64,000 nucleotides of DNA from positions 19,873,666 to 19,937,665 of the forward strand of contig OX485807.1 of the NCBI GenBank assembly GCA_950295325.1, in the 5' to 3' direction. The stretch is from Polytrichum commune. Taxonomy: Eukaryota; Streptophyta; Polytrichopsida; Polytrichales; Polytrichaceae. Shown piece after piece: positions 33,196-45,535 of this stretch. The notes under the pieces were generated by a model. It did not search any database. It was not told the DNA's origin and worked only from the letters and a program-made list of their open reading frames with translations. Both the position numbers and the translations under genes were made by a program. How positions within the stretch are numbered: position 1 is the first letter of the stretch; each line of letters begins with the position of its first letter.

Positions 33196-36100
33196 ATGTC
33201 GATAAATTTCGCCTGCACTATATCGGCGATGTTGTTGATGTTGCTGCTAGCATTGTTGGCTAGTTCAGGGGCTCAAACCATCGACACCTCCCTGGACCAA
33301 CCCATCATCCGCCGTCTGCCACCGTGGCGCCCGCCGGTGGTAGACATCAAGTACTTCGGCGGTCCGGTGGCGTCTGACCCGATCAAGCTCTACCTCATCT
33401 GGTACGGAACCTGGGACGCGCGGATGAAACCGGTGGTGAGGACGATGATCAACTCGTTCACCCCCTCGAAGCCCATCGCTGACTATCCAAATCTAGCTAA
33501 CTGGTGGAAGATCGTGGAGCAGTACAAGCAGAAAGACGGCAAACCAACCTCGAGCTCCGTCTCAATCGGCGCCGAGGTCGACGACGTGGACTACTCGTCG
33601 GGCAAGAACTTCTCCGGTCCCAGCTTGGAAAGCTTCGCCGCGAACGAGCTATACGCGATCGTCCAGCACGCGATCACCATATCCTTGCTCCCGGTCGACA
33701 TTTCCAACGGGGCGATGTACGTGGTGCTGTTCGCGGAGGATGTGTACATCCGCCACGAGCTCATCTACTGCGGCAACCACCACGACTTGTTGCCCCCCCT
33801 CCAACCGACCAAGTCCAGAGTGAACACGAACCTGATTTACGTGCACTTCCCGAGCGCGAAGAGCAACTCCTTCCCTTACTGCAACATCTACAACTACCTC
33901 GCCGTCCCCCCGCCGAACGGTGATGTGTCGCCCGACGGCGGCCTGGACACTATGTTGACGGCGATTGCGCACGAGGTCGCCGAGGCCGCCACCAATCCAC
34001 TCACTTCTACCAGAATCGCGTGGATCGTGAACAGGTTCACCAACTCCGAGAACGGGGACCTGTGTGCGCTCGTGTTCGGGGGCGGCGACTACCTGTACTG
34101 CGACAACCCGGACATCTATGGGGAGGTGTCGCAGGCGGCTTATTGCAGGAGCAGCCCTTACACGACGCAGCTGTGGCGGGACACGGTGTCCGGCGTCGCG
34201 TATAACGTCTATGGGGTGAATGGCTCGCAGTTCCTTGTGCAGCAGATGTGGGCGCTCGCTTCCAAGGGCTGCCAGCTCCAGTTCGAAGGTGAGTGATGCA
34301 GGCTCAATTCTTCCCTTTTCATGCTGCCACCTTCTCTTTCTAAATCATTGAACTCATCAAGATGCTTCCATCTCTCTTGAATGAAGTTATGAGGATCTCC
34401 ATAACGGTTGAGGCATGATCTAGAACCGATAAAATAAGAGAGTTTGCATCTGTTAAGGAGGAGTAACAGCGGGGATTCGAAGTATTTTTCTCGCAAAGAG
34501 AAACCACAATATCTGAGAATGCAAACACATTCATTTTTTCTTCACGAATATGGGAATTGCTACAAATTTCGAAGCGGCAAAGGTGGGGTAACACACAGTC
34601 GATCTATAGGTTAACCCATAATCATTCATCTAGATGCTAATGCTTGGGTATGAGAACTGTCGAATTTCTTATGAGAGTAATCAATGACAAGCCGCCATGA
34701 CATAAACCTTAAACTCCATTCGGCTAAAAATTATACCTCTCATTCATGTAAATGACCCTAGTGAGCAGTTAAATGGACTTGGTTGACTACGGATGCCTCG
34801 ACCTTACTAGAGGAGATCCTCCCATGATCACTGTAAAATGCTTCCCGGACGAATGCCTCCAATGATGCTTGGTTTTCAAGGTTTTACGAGCCCAGATTGG
34901 CGCATGCTCATCTCATGCCACACACAACTTGAGCTCACTTGAGCTCAGTCTTGCAAGATTGTAGCCCACTCGCGCACAGGCAGAACGTCCAGAGTTTCAG
35001 AAAGTAGCCTTGTGTGTGTGAGTGCAAAAAAGTTTCTTAAGGACACCAGATGGACATTGCGGAACGTCCAATGTTTGGGGAAAATATTGCAACAGAAAGT
35101 CACAACTCAGACGCGACGATGAGAAACGAATAAAGTGATTCATTCCAATAGCAAGCTGGAGATTAGTGATGGAGAAAGTAGTTACTTGGTCTTTTGTGTC
35201 ATTGTGCTTGAGAATCATTGAACGTTTCAAAATGTTTGATGACCGTGTAGAACATTGCGATCGGTTGTCGAACATTAAGAGCATGAAAAGGATCGTGGCT
35301 CCTCAACTTGCCACAAGGGGGGGAGGCATTCCTTTGACGAACTTCCGAAACATCGGACATTCGTTGTGTGCAAGTAGGCTATTAGTGGGTCAAGGTAAAA
35401 AAAACCCTTAGCCCTTGCATATGCCTAAGATGGTGGAGCTTTGGTTCTTGAGGTGAGCTTGAGTTGTGTGTAGTTGGCCTTTGAGATGGATGACCTAATT
35501 CTCTAATGAATGCATGATGATTGGTCATCACATTAGAGAAACTCCTATGGTCACTATACTATACTTCATAACATCGTTTAGTTGTTTCGGCATGCTCTTT
35601 GACCCAAATAATTATGGTTGATTATCATTGAGTTTTACCCTTGTTAGGTATCTAAAGGTTCTCGTTTTATTAGGCTAACTATAAACAAAGCAAGGTGGCG
35701 GGTTTGAAACAGAAAGAAAATTATCTAGTTATGCTAAGTCATCTCAATCTTATGAAATGTACCTCCCAATAATTGGTTCTCAAGGTTTAGATTTATGAGC
35801 CAATGCCACGTACTCATATCACCTATAAAGTCCATACATATCAATTATTTTCATTATCCATTGAATATTGCGAATGGGGGACTTTTGGTGGACTAGGACA
35901 CATACCAAGAGACACATTTACCTTTGGGATTGATTGTCCAACAAAGCCCTAACTTAACTGCCATTGAATCAAGGTTTAGCATAATGCACCTAGCCATTGA
36001 AAGGTAGCGTATCTCAATGTTACAAGCCTCATTATATTCGTTAGTTTGAGACTTTCTCTTGTCTCAAATTAATATATGGACCACAACAACATGGTCTGAT

Positions 36101-36928
36101 GTTTGGGTCGTCCTACCTAAACCATCTTGATATGAGTTCTTAATTGGGTTCTTGATATGAACACATGCTTTAAAGTATTTGCATCTTACAACATTCTCCA
36201 ATATATGTGTGATTTTATCCATGTTCTTATATTTGTAACTGTCTCAAAATGCCGAAAAAGTCCCAAATTAACGAATATAGTGAGAGAGATTGGTAATTGG
36301 GATAGATATGACTCTCTAGAATTCTTTGACCCCTCATGATTGAGGTTGAGTTCAAGGGGTTTAAGAAATAGTTTTTTCTCTCAATAATCAGTGGGCAATA
36401 AAAGACATATACTAATCAAATATATAGTTCATTGATGTCAACTACAGTTATACCAATTACTGAATATTTTGGTAGTAATTTTATCATGTTTGTGATGTAA
36501 TAGAGCCGTGCAAAGGCACACTGGATATGACAGGAGCAACAGGGACGATTCAAGTGGGTGAGTACAAGGATGGCAAACCACTACACCGATACATGCCAGG
36601 TGCTGATTGCAAGTGGAATATCTCGGTGACCAACGCCAAGAATTTGAGCCTCACATTTCGACACATTGCGACCGGCTACGACAACCTTGACTACATCAAT
36701 GTCTACAAGACGCAAACGTTTGTGAATGGTGCCGTGAGTTCCACTGGTGTGTTTAGAAATGTAACCCAATTAGTGTTGCGCATGTCCATCTCCGAGCCCG
36801 AGTTGGAGAATGATTTGATGTTGTACATTGAGGGCTCACATGCCCTTGTGGAGTTCAAGAGTTTTGGCGGGCGCAGCCCCTATCCTGAATCCACTGGATT
36901 TTTGCTCGACTACAAAGCAGGTTACTAG
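33196..36928 (+). CDS. secreted EXORDIUM/PHI-1-like protein fused to a C-terminal CUB-like domain (2 exons, 505 aa)
   Basis: Exon 1 is 33196-34288 and exon 2 is 36504-36928. The intron is 2,215 bp, with donor gaag|gtgagt and acceptor aatag|agcc; the 1,518 nt close in phase. The start at 33196 is the first ATG and opens a signal peptide (about residues 1-27, with LLMLLLALLASSGAQ). Residues about 45-360 are the EXORDIUM/PHI-1 domain: IKLYLIWYGTWD, FAANELYAIVQ, AHEVAEAATNPLT, NGDLCALVFG and GVNGSQFLVQQMW follow family order. EXORDIUM proteins are apoplastic and linked to brassinosteroid-dependent growth. Residues about 366-505 resemble a CUB domain: two cysteines bracket the first half, then CKWNI, LSLTFRHI, YDNLDYINVY and STGFLLDY; the usual second cysteine pair is absent. 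Exon 1 is much more GC-rich than its surroundings. The join is inferred; transcript data would settle it. Confidence 0.85.
34906..35490. repeat. imperfect inverted-repeat element inside the EXORDIUM-CUB intron
   Basis: catctcatgccacacacaac near 34909 pairs imperfectly with the reverse complement of ttgagttgtgtgtagttggc near 35461; inside, gaacgtccaatgttt near 35061 pairs with aacatcggacattcg near 35350. The foldback is about 580 bp and probably an old transposon that lengthened this intron. The rest of the 34289-36503 intron shows no gene. Confidence 0.4.
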
Positions 36929-39900
36929 AGGATTACCTATCCTTAAAGTAACCATGTGATTTAAGGGAATGGCAACTTTTCAATCGCGTTTTTAAGGTTG
37001 AGAGGGAGTTGTTGCATACGAGCCTATCCCTTATTTATCCATGATTACAATGTTCATTATCTAAAGTACCTATGACAAAAACATGGCTTCATAGTTAACC
37101 AATAACCAACTCTTTGAAATTCAAAGTTTATTCATGTAATGTATAAAAACTTTATGCTAAGATGTATTGGAACTCTTTTTCAATTACTAACAATACCCTC
37201 CCAAAAAAACAAAGTAACCTAATAATATTTAGTGACTCCATATGCTCAAAAACACAACATCTTAGGTGTAGTTCCATGATGCAAGACAATATTTGAATGC
37301 TATATTGTGAACCTTTGGGTTGGAATTTTGGAATTGATGAACACATTATTATTAGGTCTCGAATGCTTACCCATTATGCATCGAACCATTTAACTTAGTC
37401 AATGGAATCAAATAGTTTGATAAACAACTTCAAACAGGTGATTTCAGGGTGTAGCTTTTCGAGCCTCCAACGATTATATTATGAAGGCCCACAGAATGAG
37501 AGTTGAATGTTGAGTAACTTTATGTTCAATGATAAGTTTTGGGATATTATATTATAAGAAAGTTAAGCAATGATAGGTTTTGGACTATGAGCATTTATTT
37601 TGAGATTTAAATTAAAAAAACTCAATGCTTGTATGATTGCAAAATTTTGAGGTGATAATGAAGCAAAACTTTGATGCAATGTTGACAAAAACTCCAACTT
37701 TCCTAATTTGATCAACTTGCCTCACTTGCCCTCTTTGCCCAATATTGTACTTTCAAAGCAAATGTTAGGGTTTTTTGTATCCCCATGGAGACTCTTATAA
37801 TTCGTAGCAAGTAATTCTACACAAATCTTTTGTATATGTTAACCAAATATGTGGGACCACACCCATGAGTACCTCACTAGTGAAATATTAGAAATAGGGT
37901 GAGACCTAATATTAGGTACTCTTTATTTTTGCAAGGATTTTTTTGAAAAGTACCAATGTAGTATAGCATCAATTTTATTCACATACTACATTACAAATAC
38001 TATATAATACCCTATAATGTCATGTATTACTTTTGGGGGGGGGTAGAACTACATATATGATATTGTGTTTAGGATGGTACAAAACTTGTAGAGGATCACA
38101 AGCTTTTTCCACTCACAACCTCAACTCTTGAGCATTTAGTAGTGCTCAATTATAGTACTTTTGTATTGTTCAATATTATTCTTGTTCATCATGTTGTATC
38201 CCTATCACTGTTTGATGTCTCGATCCCCTTGTTATTATTGTATTCCACCCATTATCAACAAATTTAATAACATAAGGCAACCCATGCCTTATGTTAATGG
38301 ATTGCCTTGTATTATTGAGCCTATTGGTAAAGGGTGCCTTAAAACATCACACATATGATGATTTTAAACAACACAAAAGAGGCATTTTTTAGAATTAGCA
38401 TAGGGTTAATTTTAAATGGAAAAATTAAGTTCGAACTACCAAAGGATGCAAGATAATGAAGCAGGGTAAAAGTAGAAAACATAAGGGTACTAGAAAAAAC
38501 AAAATATTAGATAAAGAACCCCTCCAAAAAAAGCTTTGACACATGTATATATAGAAACTATGAGATAGTGAGGTATCTATAACCACACATATTGTCGAGT
38601 TCTCATCATGGTGAATGGTAAAATAGTTCAATGATGATCGCCTCCACTTTGTTGCAACCATATTTTGGCCATGGCCATCCCGCTCTTTGAAATATTTTGT
38701 GTCACTTTCCTTTATAAATCTCCTAGTCTTGTTTTTGACTTTGAAACATTAAAACATTGAATCCGTAAATGTCACAATCATCAAGTTCAGGTATCCAAGA
38801 TGACCATCGAGCACAAATCGAAAACCTAAATTCATACTTATCAAGTTAAGTTATCCAAGATGACAATTGAACACCTTTTCCAACTGACTTCAAGCTCAAC
38901 ACTTATGGTTTGCGATGTTTCACAACAATTCACCAAGTTAAGTAAGCTTAAGTGTATCTTGTCACCCCATAACTCGATGTCTATAGTAAATGCAATACAA
39001 TATACACATTTATGGGGTTCTTCATGATGTATGAGATGAACAAGATGTTGAAACAATCAACGCTTCATGATTGTATTATGACGTCTAGCATTGATCACAA
39101 TAGTATTAATGTACATACTTCGAGAGATATTATAGTTATGCTCATTCATGCAATAAGTGGTAAAGACAACCTAGTAATTAACTCACTTACATTTAATATG
39201 ATAGGGAATATACTAAAGGATATATTCATGAATAATGATGGACATCATGCTCTAATGTTTCTAGAATCATTAAAGAGGATTGTTTATAGATGACTTCTTG
39301 AAGAAGGTTTGAGTGTAGGATACGATAATTGTATCAACAAGGTTGGCCTTGTTACAATACCCAATGTAGATACAAACAAAAAAATATAGGTATTATACTT
39401 AACAATGTTAGAATCATGAATCAGTGAGCAGTGATAGAATCGACTAATAATCATAATCCACTTTATACAATGATGGAAAGTGGATCCAAAGGAAGCTTTG
39501 GTAATTTGGGGTAAATATTATTGTTGGTAGGTCGATCAATAATGGAGGGGTGAGGCATTTTACTAGATGGTAGAGCTTTAGCATGGTGTAGTCAATGTGA
39601 TGATTCATTCTAGGTGCTAGGATTTGTTAGTAGTTCATATTCACAAGGCCTTAGTCTATGAAATGTTTTTATTTTTTTATTGTCAAGGAGACAAAGAGGG
39701 ACTAGTTAACACTCGTGTGAACATATGTGATATTGGGTATATACAAAGGAGCATTTTAGCATCCATGCAAATGTGACTACACAATATGATGGTCCTATAA
39801 GAGATGATACAAATATCGTATCATTTTGTTATAGAAAAGACAACTCAGTCAATAACTAGATATAAAACATACAAGCAAGTGGCATATTCATAGTAACAAG

Positions 39901-40640
39901 AAAATAGTAGAACCGTGAGGCTCTGTCCTTTGCTATGAAAGACTACAATTGTAGCTTATTACTTTGCTCATGCCAATCCATGGCTATTCACTATACCAAA
40001 CCTTTCTTGGATTTGGTGCACCTTCTTCTCAAATACGGGTCAAGGATTGAAGCTACTCATTTATCACCCGAAATTTTTAAAATAAATAATCAAGAACTGC
40101 CAAAATAACTATAGTTAACTAGATTTCTTTCAATGTATTTTAGGGAGCACTTATATGTATATATATAAACTATAGTTATCATCCACATTACATAAAGTGG
40201 ACCAAAAATAACAAGAACAAGTAACGTCCAAGTGTGAACACAAAGTGGTTAGGAAATTTGCTCTTGAAACGAAGAAGTTGATGCATAGTCTCTGTCCTAC
40301 AGACAGAGCCAACAAATAGACAAATGCGTCTCCCATAACATTTTTGACACATTTCTTTAGTTTACATAGTAAGAGTACTAATATGGATATATCCAAGATG
40401 TATATTGAACATCTTTCCCAAACAACCTCAATCTCAGCATCAAAAGTTCACAATGATTCATGACGCGAATTGAGGATTCGCAATGGTTTTATCAAATTAA
40501 GTTATGCAAGATAACCGCCCAATAACTTTCCGAAAGGACCTCAACCTCAGCACCGACGTCATCAGCTTGCCTTAGCCTTGCCTGAGCATTGCCTCAGCCA
40601 CTCCTATTAATATTATGATACCCCGGTTTTCAACGATTTG
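36929..40640. other. 3.7-kb gene-free AT-rich region with a diverged repeat pair
   Basis: No gene is supported; the ORF of 93 codons near 39012 has no recognisable domain. A related pair of about 150-200 bp, around 38780-38930 and 40385-40580, shares aagttaagttatccaagatg, an ttgaacacctttcc-type block and a cctcaa(t/c)ctcagca block. A 10-base G run lies near 38034. The final part (about 40560-40640) probably enters the promoter of the dihydrofolate synthase gene. Confidence 0.45.
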
Positions 40641-40671
40641 CGATGTCGGTGGCTTTACATCATGAATTCCC

Positions 40672-40944
40672 ATGGGCTTTGGCAATTCCCAACGGTCACG
40701 GGGTTCTAATAACTGGTTGATCCGTGAGGTTGGATGTTTTGCGATTCCGATCGATTTGTTATTGCTGCTACATTCGGTGAATGTAGAGCAGAAGCGGGGT
40801 GATATTCCTTCGAGGGTTACAATTAGGGTTGCAGATGAGCTGGATACGTTGGAACAGAAATTTGGGAATGTGTGGAAGTCTTGTGCAGATTCGCACTTCC
40901 TTATAACATTGGCGAAGTTGGGCGATGTGATGAGACGGAGATAA
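40672..40944 (+). other. possible upstream ORF (90 codons) before dihydrofolate synthase
   Basis: An ATG-initiated frame ends 56 bp before the dihydrofolate synthase ATG. Composition looks more coding-like than the intergenic DNA (GC-richer, no low complexity) and it includes ADELDTLEQKFGNVW, but I recognise no family. It may be a leader ORF in the 5' UTR or chance. If translated it could reduce initiation at the main ATG. Confidence 0.3.
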
Positions 40945-41000
40945 ATTCACAGCGATGAGCAATTGAAATCTGGATCACAGAATGAACAACTACATCGGAA

Positions 41001-44000
41001 ATGGCAACAAGAAGCAAGCTCCAACTTCTCTGCGCAGCTTGGAAGAGAAGCGTTGTCAGCTCAGCTTGTGGTGATGGGGTTAGGGTTGCATTGCCATCCT
41101 TGCAAAGGAGCTATGGTGCAGGAGGGGAGGCTCGGTGTCTTGTTACATGTGTTCGTGGATTTTGGTGGCGATTTGGGTGTCAGAGTTATGGTCAGTGTGA
41201 TGTGAGGAGCAGGGAAGGGTTTAAGAGAGAGATGGGGACGATGGTGGTTGGTGAGAAGAAGCATGAATGTGGGGAGACAATGCTATTACACTACTTAGAA
41301 ATGCTGAAAAACTATGAACGGGAAGGTGTACCGAAAGACGCTGGGGTAGACTCGGACATGGGTTTTGACCTTGATCGCATGCACCGACTTCTTGTGCGGT
41401 TGGGAGATCCGCTGGCAGCTTATCAGGTTCTCATCATCTCCTTCACTTCCCAGCTTATAATTTGTGATTATAGTTTGTACATGTCAATTCTGCTGCATTC
41501 TCTTCATAGGTTATGTTTATAGAATCAGTGTAAATAGAATTGCCAATTCTTTACTTCACATCATTGGGAATTCTCTGAAGAAATTCCGCAAATTCTCTCC
41601 AGTTCTTCTCCAACTTTTGTGCGAATTGAGGATGATGTAGCTCAAACTTTCTGGACTAAGATAGCTATTGGAATGAATGTTGACGTATGTCCAAATATTA
41701 CTTGTACAGCAGTATAGTAATGGTTAGTTTGGGACTTTTTATCGCCATTTTGGCTGCCTTGCATAATCAAATGAACATACATCGCATGGAATGGTATATA
41801 CAAGATGTGGAGCAGCTGATTGTTCAAGAATGGGAAATGACAGGTTGTGCACGTTGCTGGAACAAAGGGAAAGGGTTCGACAGTGAGTTTTATTAGTAAT
41901 ATTCTGCGAGCTGCAGGGTTCTCTGTTGGTACTTACACCAGGTACACAACTGTATGGAATTTTGGATACGTTAGTCTTATACCATGGGTGGACGGTATGT
42001 TAAATTGTGCAGATTGTACCTTATATCTCTACTATGTGCTCTTTTGTTGTTTAAGGTTCGTGCTTGAGGCGATCCAGGAAGAGTGTGCTTATTAAGAACA
42101 CCTTGGCAGGTCTATCGAATGCTCTTCACACTAAGAACTTATGATGTTACTCTTGCTTGAAGAACATTTTGGAGTCTTTGAACATACCTTGCAAAATACA
42201 AAAGTCAAGTTGAAAGGATTGTTGTTCTTTTGGAGTATGTCCAGCTTAAAGGTTTTTAGGTGACCTTTCTTTCCATCATCCTCATTTCTTTCATGAGAAC
42301 TTTACATTATTTTTTACTATGTCTGTAACATGCTCAAATAGGGATCTTTCAAACATGCCTGAAAGAAAAAATCTTGGTCGAGTGTTGGAGATGTGAAAAT
42401 AAGTGTGGTCAGGAGTCAGAAGGTGTAGACTACCAAATTAGTGCGAGTGTCAGCATTTGTACCTGTAGACATGAGTTTTGACTTTAGCACACTGGTGATG
42501 TTTTGACAGCCCACACATTACCAGTATACGAGAAAGGATAACTGCAGGCAGGAGTGGAGATCCAATTGCTGCAGACACATTGAGGAAGTTGTTGATTGAT
42601 AATCAAGCAACAATAGATGAAGCTGTTGCTGCTGAGTCAGGCCTGCTTACACACTTCGAGGTGTCACCAGGTGACCATTGCCCATGTAGTGCTGTTCTCA
42701 TCTGCAGTAAAATTTATGATTTGTGAAGTTGATAGTCCAAAAAGAAATATGATATTCATGTATATACTCTGAAAATTAATATTGACCGATAGAAGTTTAC
42801 TGTCTTCTCAGGTCTTGACCGCTCTTGCATTCACTCACTTTGCTAGAGAGGGTGTGGATGTGGCTGTGATTGAGGTATGTTCTGGTCTTTATTGGTCTTT
42901 ATTCTAAATTTTGTTTGTATGACATCTTGAAAGATTTGATTTGTTCAATGCCATGGAAGTCATACATCTCTTAGAGGAACACAAGAAAGGGGCATTTAGT
43001 GACTTCAGTTTGATCTACATGGACTTAAGAGTTGATAAGATCATTATACTATTAACTCCATTTTGTAGTTGATAAAGACATGTCATTTATAGACAGGGTT
43101 AGGAGGAGCTCGAGATGCAACAAATGTTATTACAGCCAACGGGCTTGCAGCAGCTGTGATTGTCGGCATTGGTTCTGAGCACTTGGCAGCTCTAGGTGGT
43201 TCTTTGGAGTCTATTGCACGTGCAAAGGCTGGAATAATCAAGCAGAGCCGCCCTGTATGTTACTGTCTCATTGTTTAGTTTCTTGAGTCTTTTTTCTTTT
43301 TTCTTTTTTTCAATTGTTGTTTCATCAGGTGTTCCTTTCATGTATTCTTGTTGTTATCCAAACATATGCTATCACCTACCACCTATCTTGACTATCCACC
43401 TCTGCAGGTGATTGTGGGCAGGCAGACAGAGACACTGGCTAAAGATGTTATATGGGAGGTAGCTGCCGCTAAGAAGGCTCGTGTGATTGCCGCCTTTGGT
43501 CCAATGGTAAAATGTAGAAGTGGGAGTTTGTGCACTGACGTGGGTCATACTTTTCAACTTTGTGATATATCCATTTCAGATCTGCCAGTCCCTGACTCTG
43601 AAGGTGCCCTTCAGGTAGACCTACATCCCTTATTTTGGGTATCGCCAATAGTCCACCTTATGGCTTAGAGATTCTTGGCAAAGTTGAGCATCCACATTCT
43701 ATTAATAATTTAAGTATGAATGGGGATCTGACCTTACCTACATAGTGTTACTGGTAGTTGGAGGCTATGAAGATATAAAACGCAACTGTTGAGAAGGTCA
43801 ATTGTTGTGTGAGGCACCTTGGAATGCAAGAAATACATGGATCCAGATTGGCTATTACATGATGTGCTAAAACCTGGTGCTATCCTTATCAGTAGGTTAG
43901 TTCTAAGTTGGACTTAATTTGTAGCAGAATGTTGATTGTATTTGTTGGTTGAGCAGAACTGGGAAATGGAAAACCTGAAGCTACGCGTATTGGGAGCACA

Positions 44001-45535
44001 TCAACAGGACAATGCTTTGACGGCTGTATCCACTGTACTTGTCCTCCGATCTCAAGGTATGTATGCGCTCGTGCTTTCACATTTGTGGGCCTTATGTGGT
44101 CACTCTTCTTAGTTGGACACCCATATTGAGTGGTATAGGACATGCTTATAGTTAAGATTGGACACCAAAAAGGCATGTGGTATGATGAGACTGGACTATG
44201 TGCTCACAATGCAGATACTATTCTAGGTGCGATATTCAGTGCAATTGAGAAGGCCTATGCGATCACTTTGAGAGAAAGCAAATCTTCACTTTGAGCTCTT
44301 TTATAACTTTTGCATCACAACTCCAATTTTGAAACATGAAATGACAATCTGCGTGATGCAAAATCTCTAATCAAAGAGACAATTTTCGATGAGATCTAAT
44401 GACCAAAATTGTCTATGAAATTGGAAGTGTCCACAATTGGGCCACATACCTCATTTAGTTTGCTGGCAGGGAGCATCTAGTGGAATGAGGTTGCTCTGCG
44501 TATTACATGGGAATCCAGGATGTTTAATCTCTGGATTGTTGATTAGATTGCTTGCATTGGTACAATTATTGCAGGATGGAACATCCCAGATTCTGCCATT
44601 CGGGTGGGTTTGGAAACAACAGAATTGCCAGGAAGGTTTCAAGTTGTCAGTCAACAGTGTGGTGAGGCATTGGGCTGTGTTTCCAGTAGGCTCATCCTTG
44701 ATGGAGGTACTACAAACACTGCATGTTTATTCTCTGTATATTTTTTGCCTACTTTTATTGACACTGATCTCAAAAGTCATAAAGTTCTATGTTCCGCTTT
44801 GAATCTTCTATTAAGGGGCTAGTTTGTTTTGTTGGTTGTGGCAGCACATACTGAAGGGTCTGCAATTGCATTGGCGAAGACATTGCGAGATGCTTTCCCA
44901 AAGGCAAGCCTGGCTCTAGTAGTGGCAATGGCTTGTGATAAGGACCATAGTGCCTTTGCTCAAGCCTTGTTAAAAGGTAATATAATTATCTCAACTTCAG
45001 CTGTTTATCTGTCATGTGACAGCAGGTCTGTAATGTAAATCTTAGGGATCTTTACTTTCAGAGTGTTGCAGCATGTATCTGCTATTTAAACCTGATCAGT
45101 GTTGTGATGATCAACACAATTTGATGGTGCTATCTATCTGTAGATGCAAAACCAGACGTTGTCGTAACCACAAGGGTACCTGTGGCGGGAAGCTATGATC
45201 GATCTATCTCAGCCCAAGAGCTGGCAGATTCCTGGATCCATGCGGCCCAGTCTTGTGCATTTGAGGTGTATTCTAAGCAAGAGGACTTACAGGTACACCC
45301 TGCATCAGGCAAATCGAATATGAACATGCATTTTGCAGATGAAAGGAAAGGGCACGAGAGCAGAGGCTTGTTACTAGTTTTAAGATTTGAGTCATTGGAT
45401 TCAGCAATTAGAGAAGCAGCTGTTGCTTTGAAGCAGAGGTGTAAGGAAGGTGGAACGCAATCAGTAATTTGTGTCACAGGTTCACTTCATGCAGTAGCAG
45501 GAGCACTCCTCCTTATTCAGAAGCAGCATAATTAG
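41001..45535 (+). CDS. DHFS: dihydrofolate synthase (FolC/Mur-ligase family), mitochondrial-type, 10 exons, 620 aa
   Basis: Exons: 41001-41426, 41844-41941, 42510-42660, 42812-42874, 43093-43254, 43408-43614, 43957-44056, 44575-44706, 44845-44976, 45144-45535. All are GT-AG and the 1,863 nt close in phase. The enzyme joins L-glutamate to dihydropteroate with ATP, giving dihydrofolate in folate synthesis. Family motifs in order: P-loop [13 protein letters not shown] (about residue 143), S-P-H across exons 2/3 followed by [18 protein letters not shown] (about 223), [13 protein letters not shown] (about 246), [44 protein letters not shown] and [12 protein letters not shown]. The SxxERI and ExGLGGxxDATN forms fit plant dihydrofolate synthase better than folylpolyglutamate synthase. 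The N-terminal about 55 residues are rich in Arg, Ser and Ala with few acids, consistent with a mitochondrial presequence. Exon 6 is the least conserved. Confidence 0.93.
44190..44475. repeat. dispersed repeat copy within DHFS intron 7
   Basis: Contains aagcaaatcttcactttgag, ataacttttgcatc, a gaaacatgaaatgacaat block and gaagtgtccacaat, the same ordered blocks found at 50210, 55690, 56610 and 62200. This shows the family inserts into introns. No terminal repeats or coding capacity were identified. Confidence 0.55.

Noticed and set aside
39012-39293. 93-codon plus-strand ORF in the large intergenic region
   Set aside because: AT-rich, no family resemblance and surrounded by stops; considered as an RT remnant but no motif supports that.
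42510-45535. Assignment of the FolC-family gene as folylpolyglutamate synthase
   Set aside because: The S-P-H..SIRERI, HFEVLTALAF and [12 protein letters not shown] forms and a mitochondrial-type N-terminus resemble plant dihydrofolate synthase more; the possibility is low but not zero.
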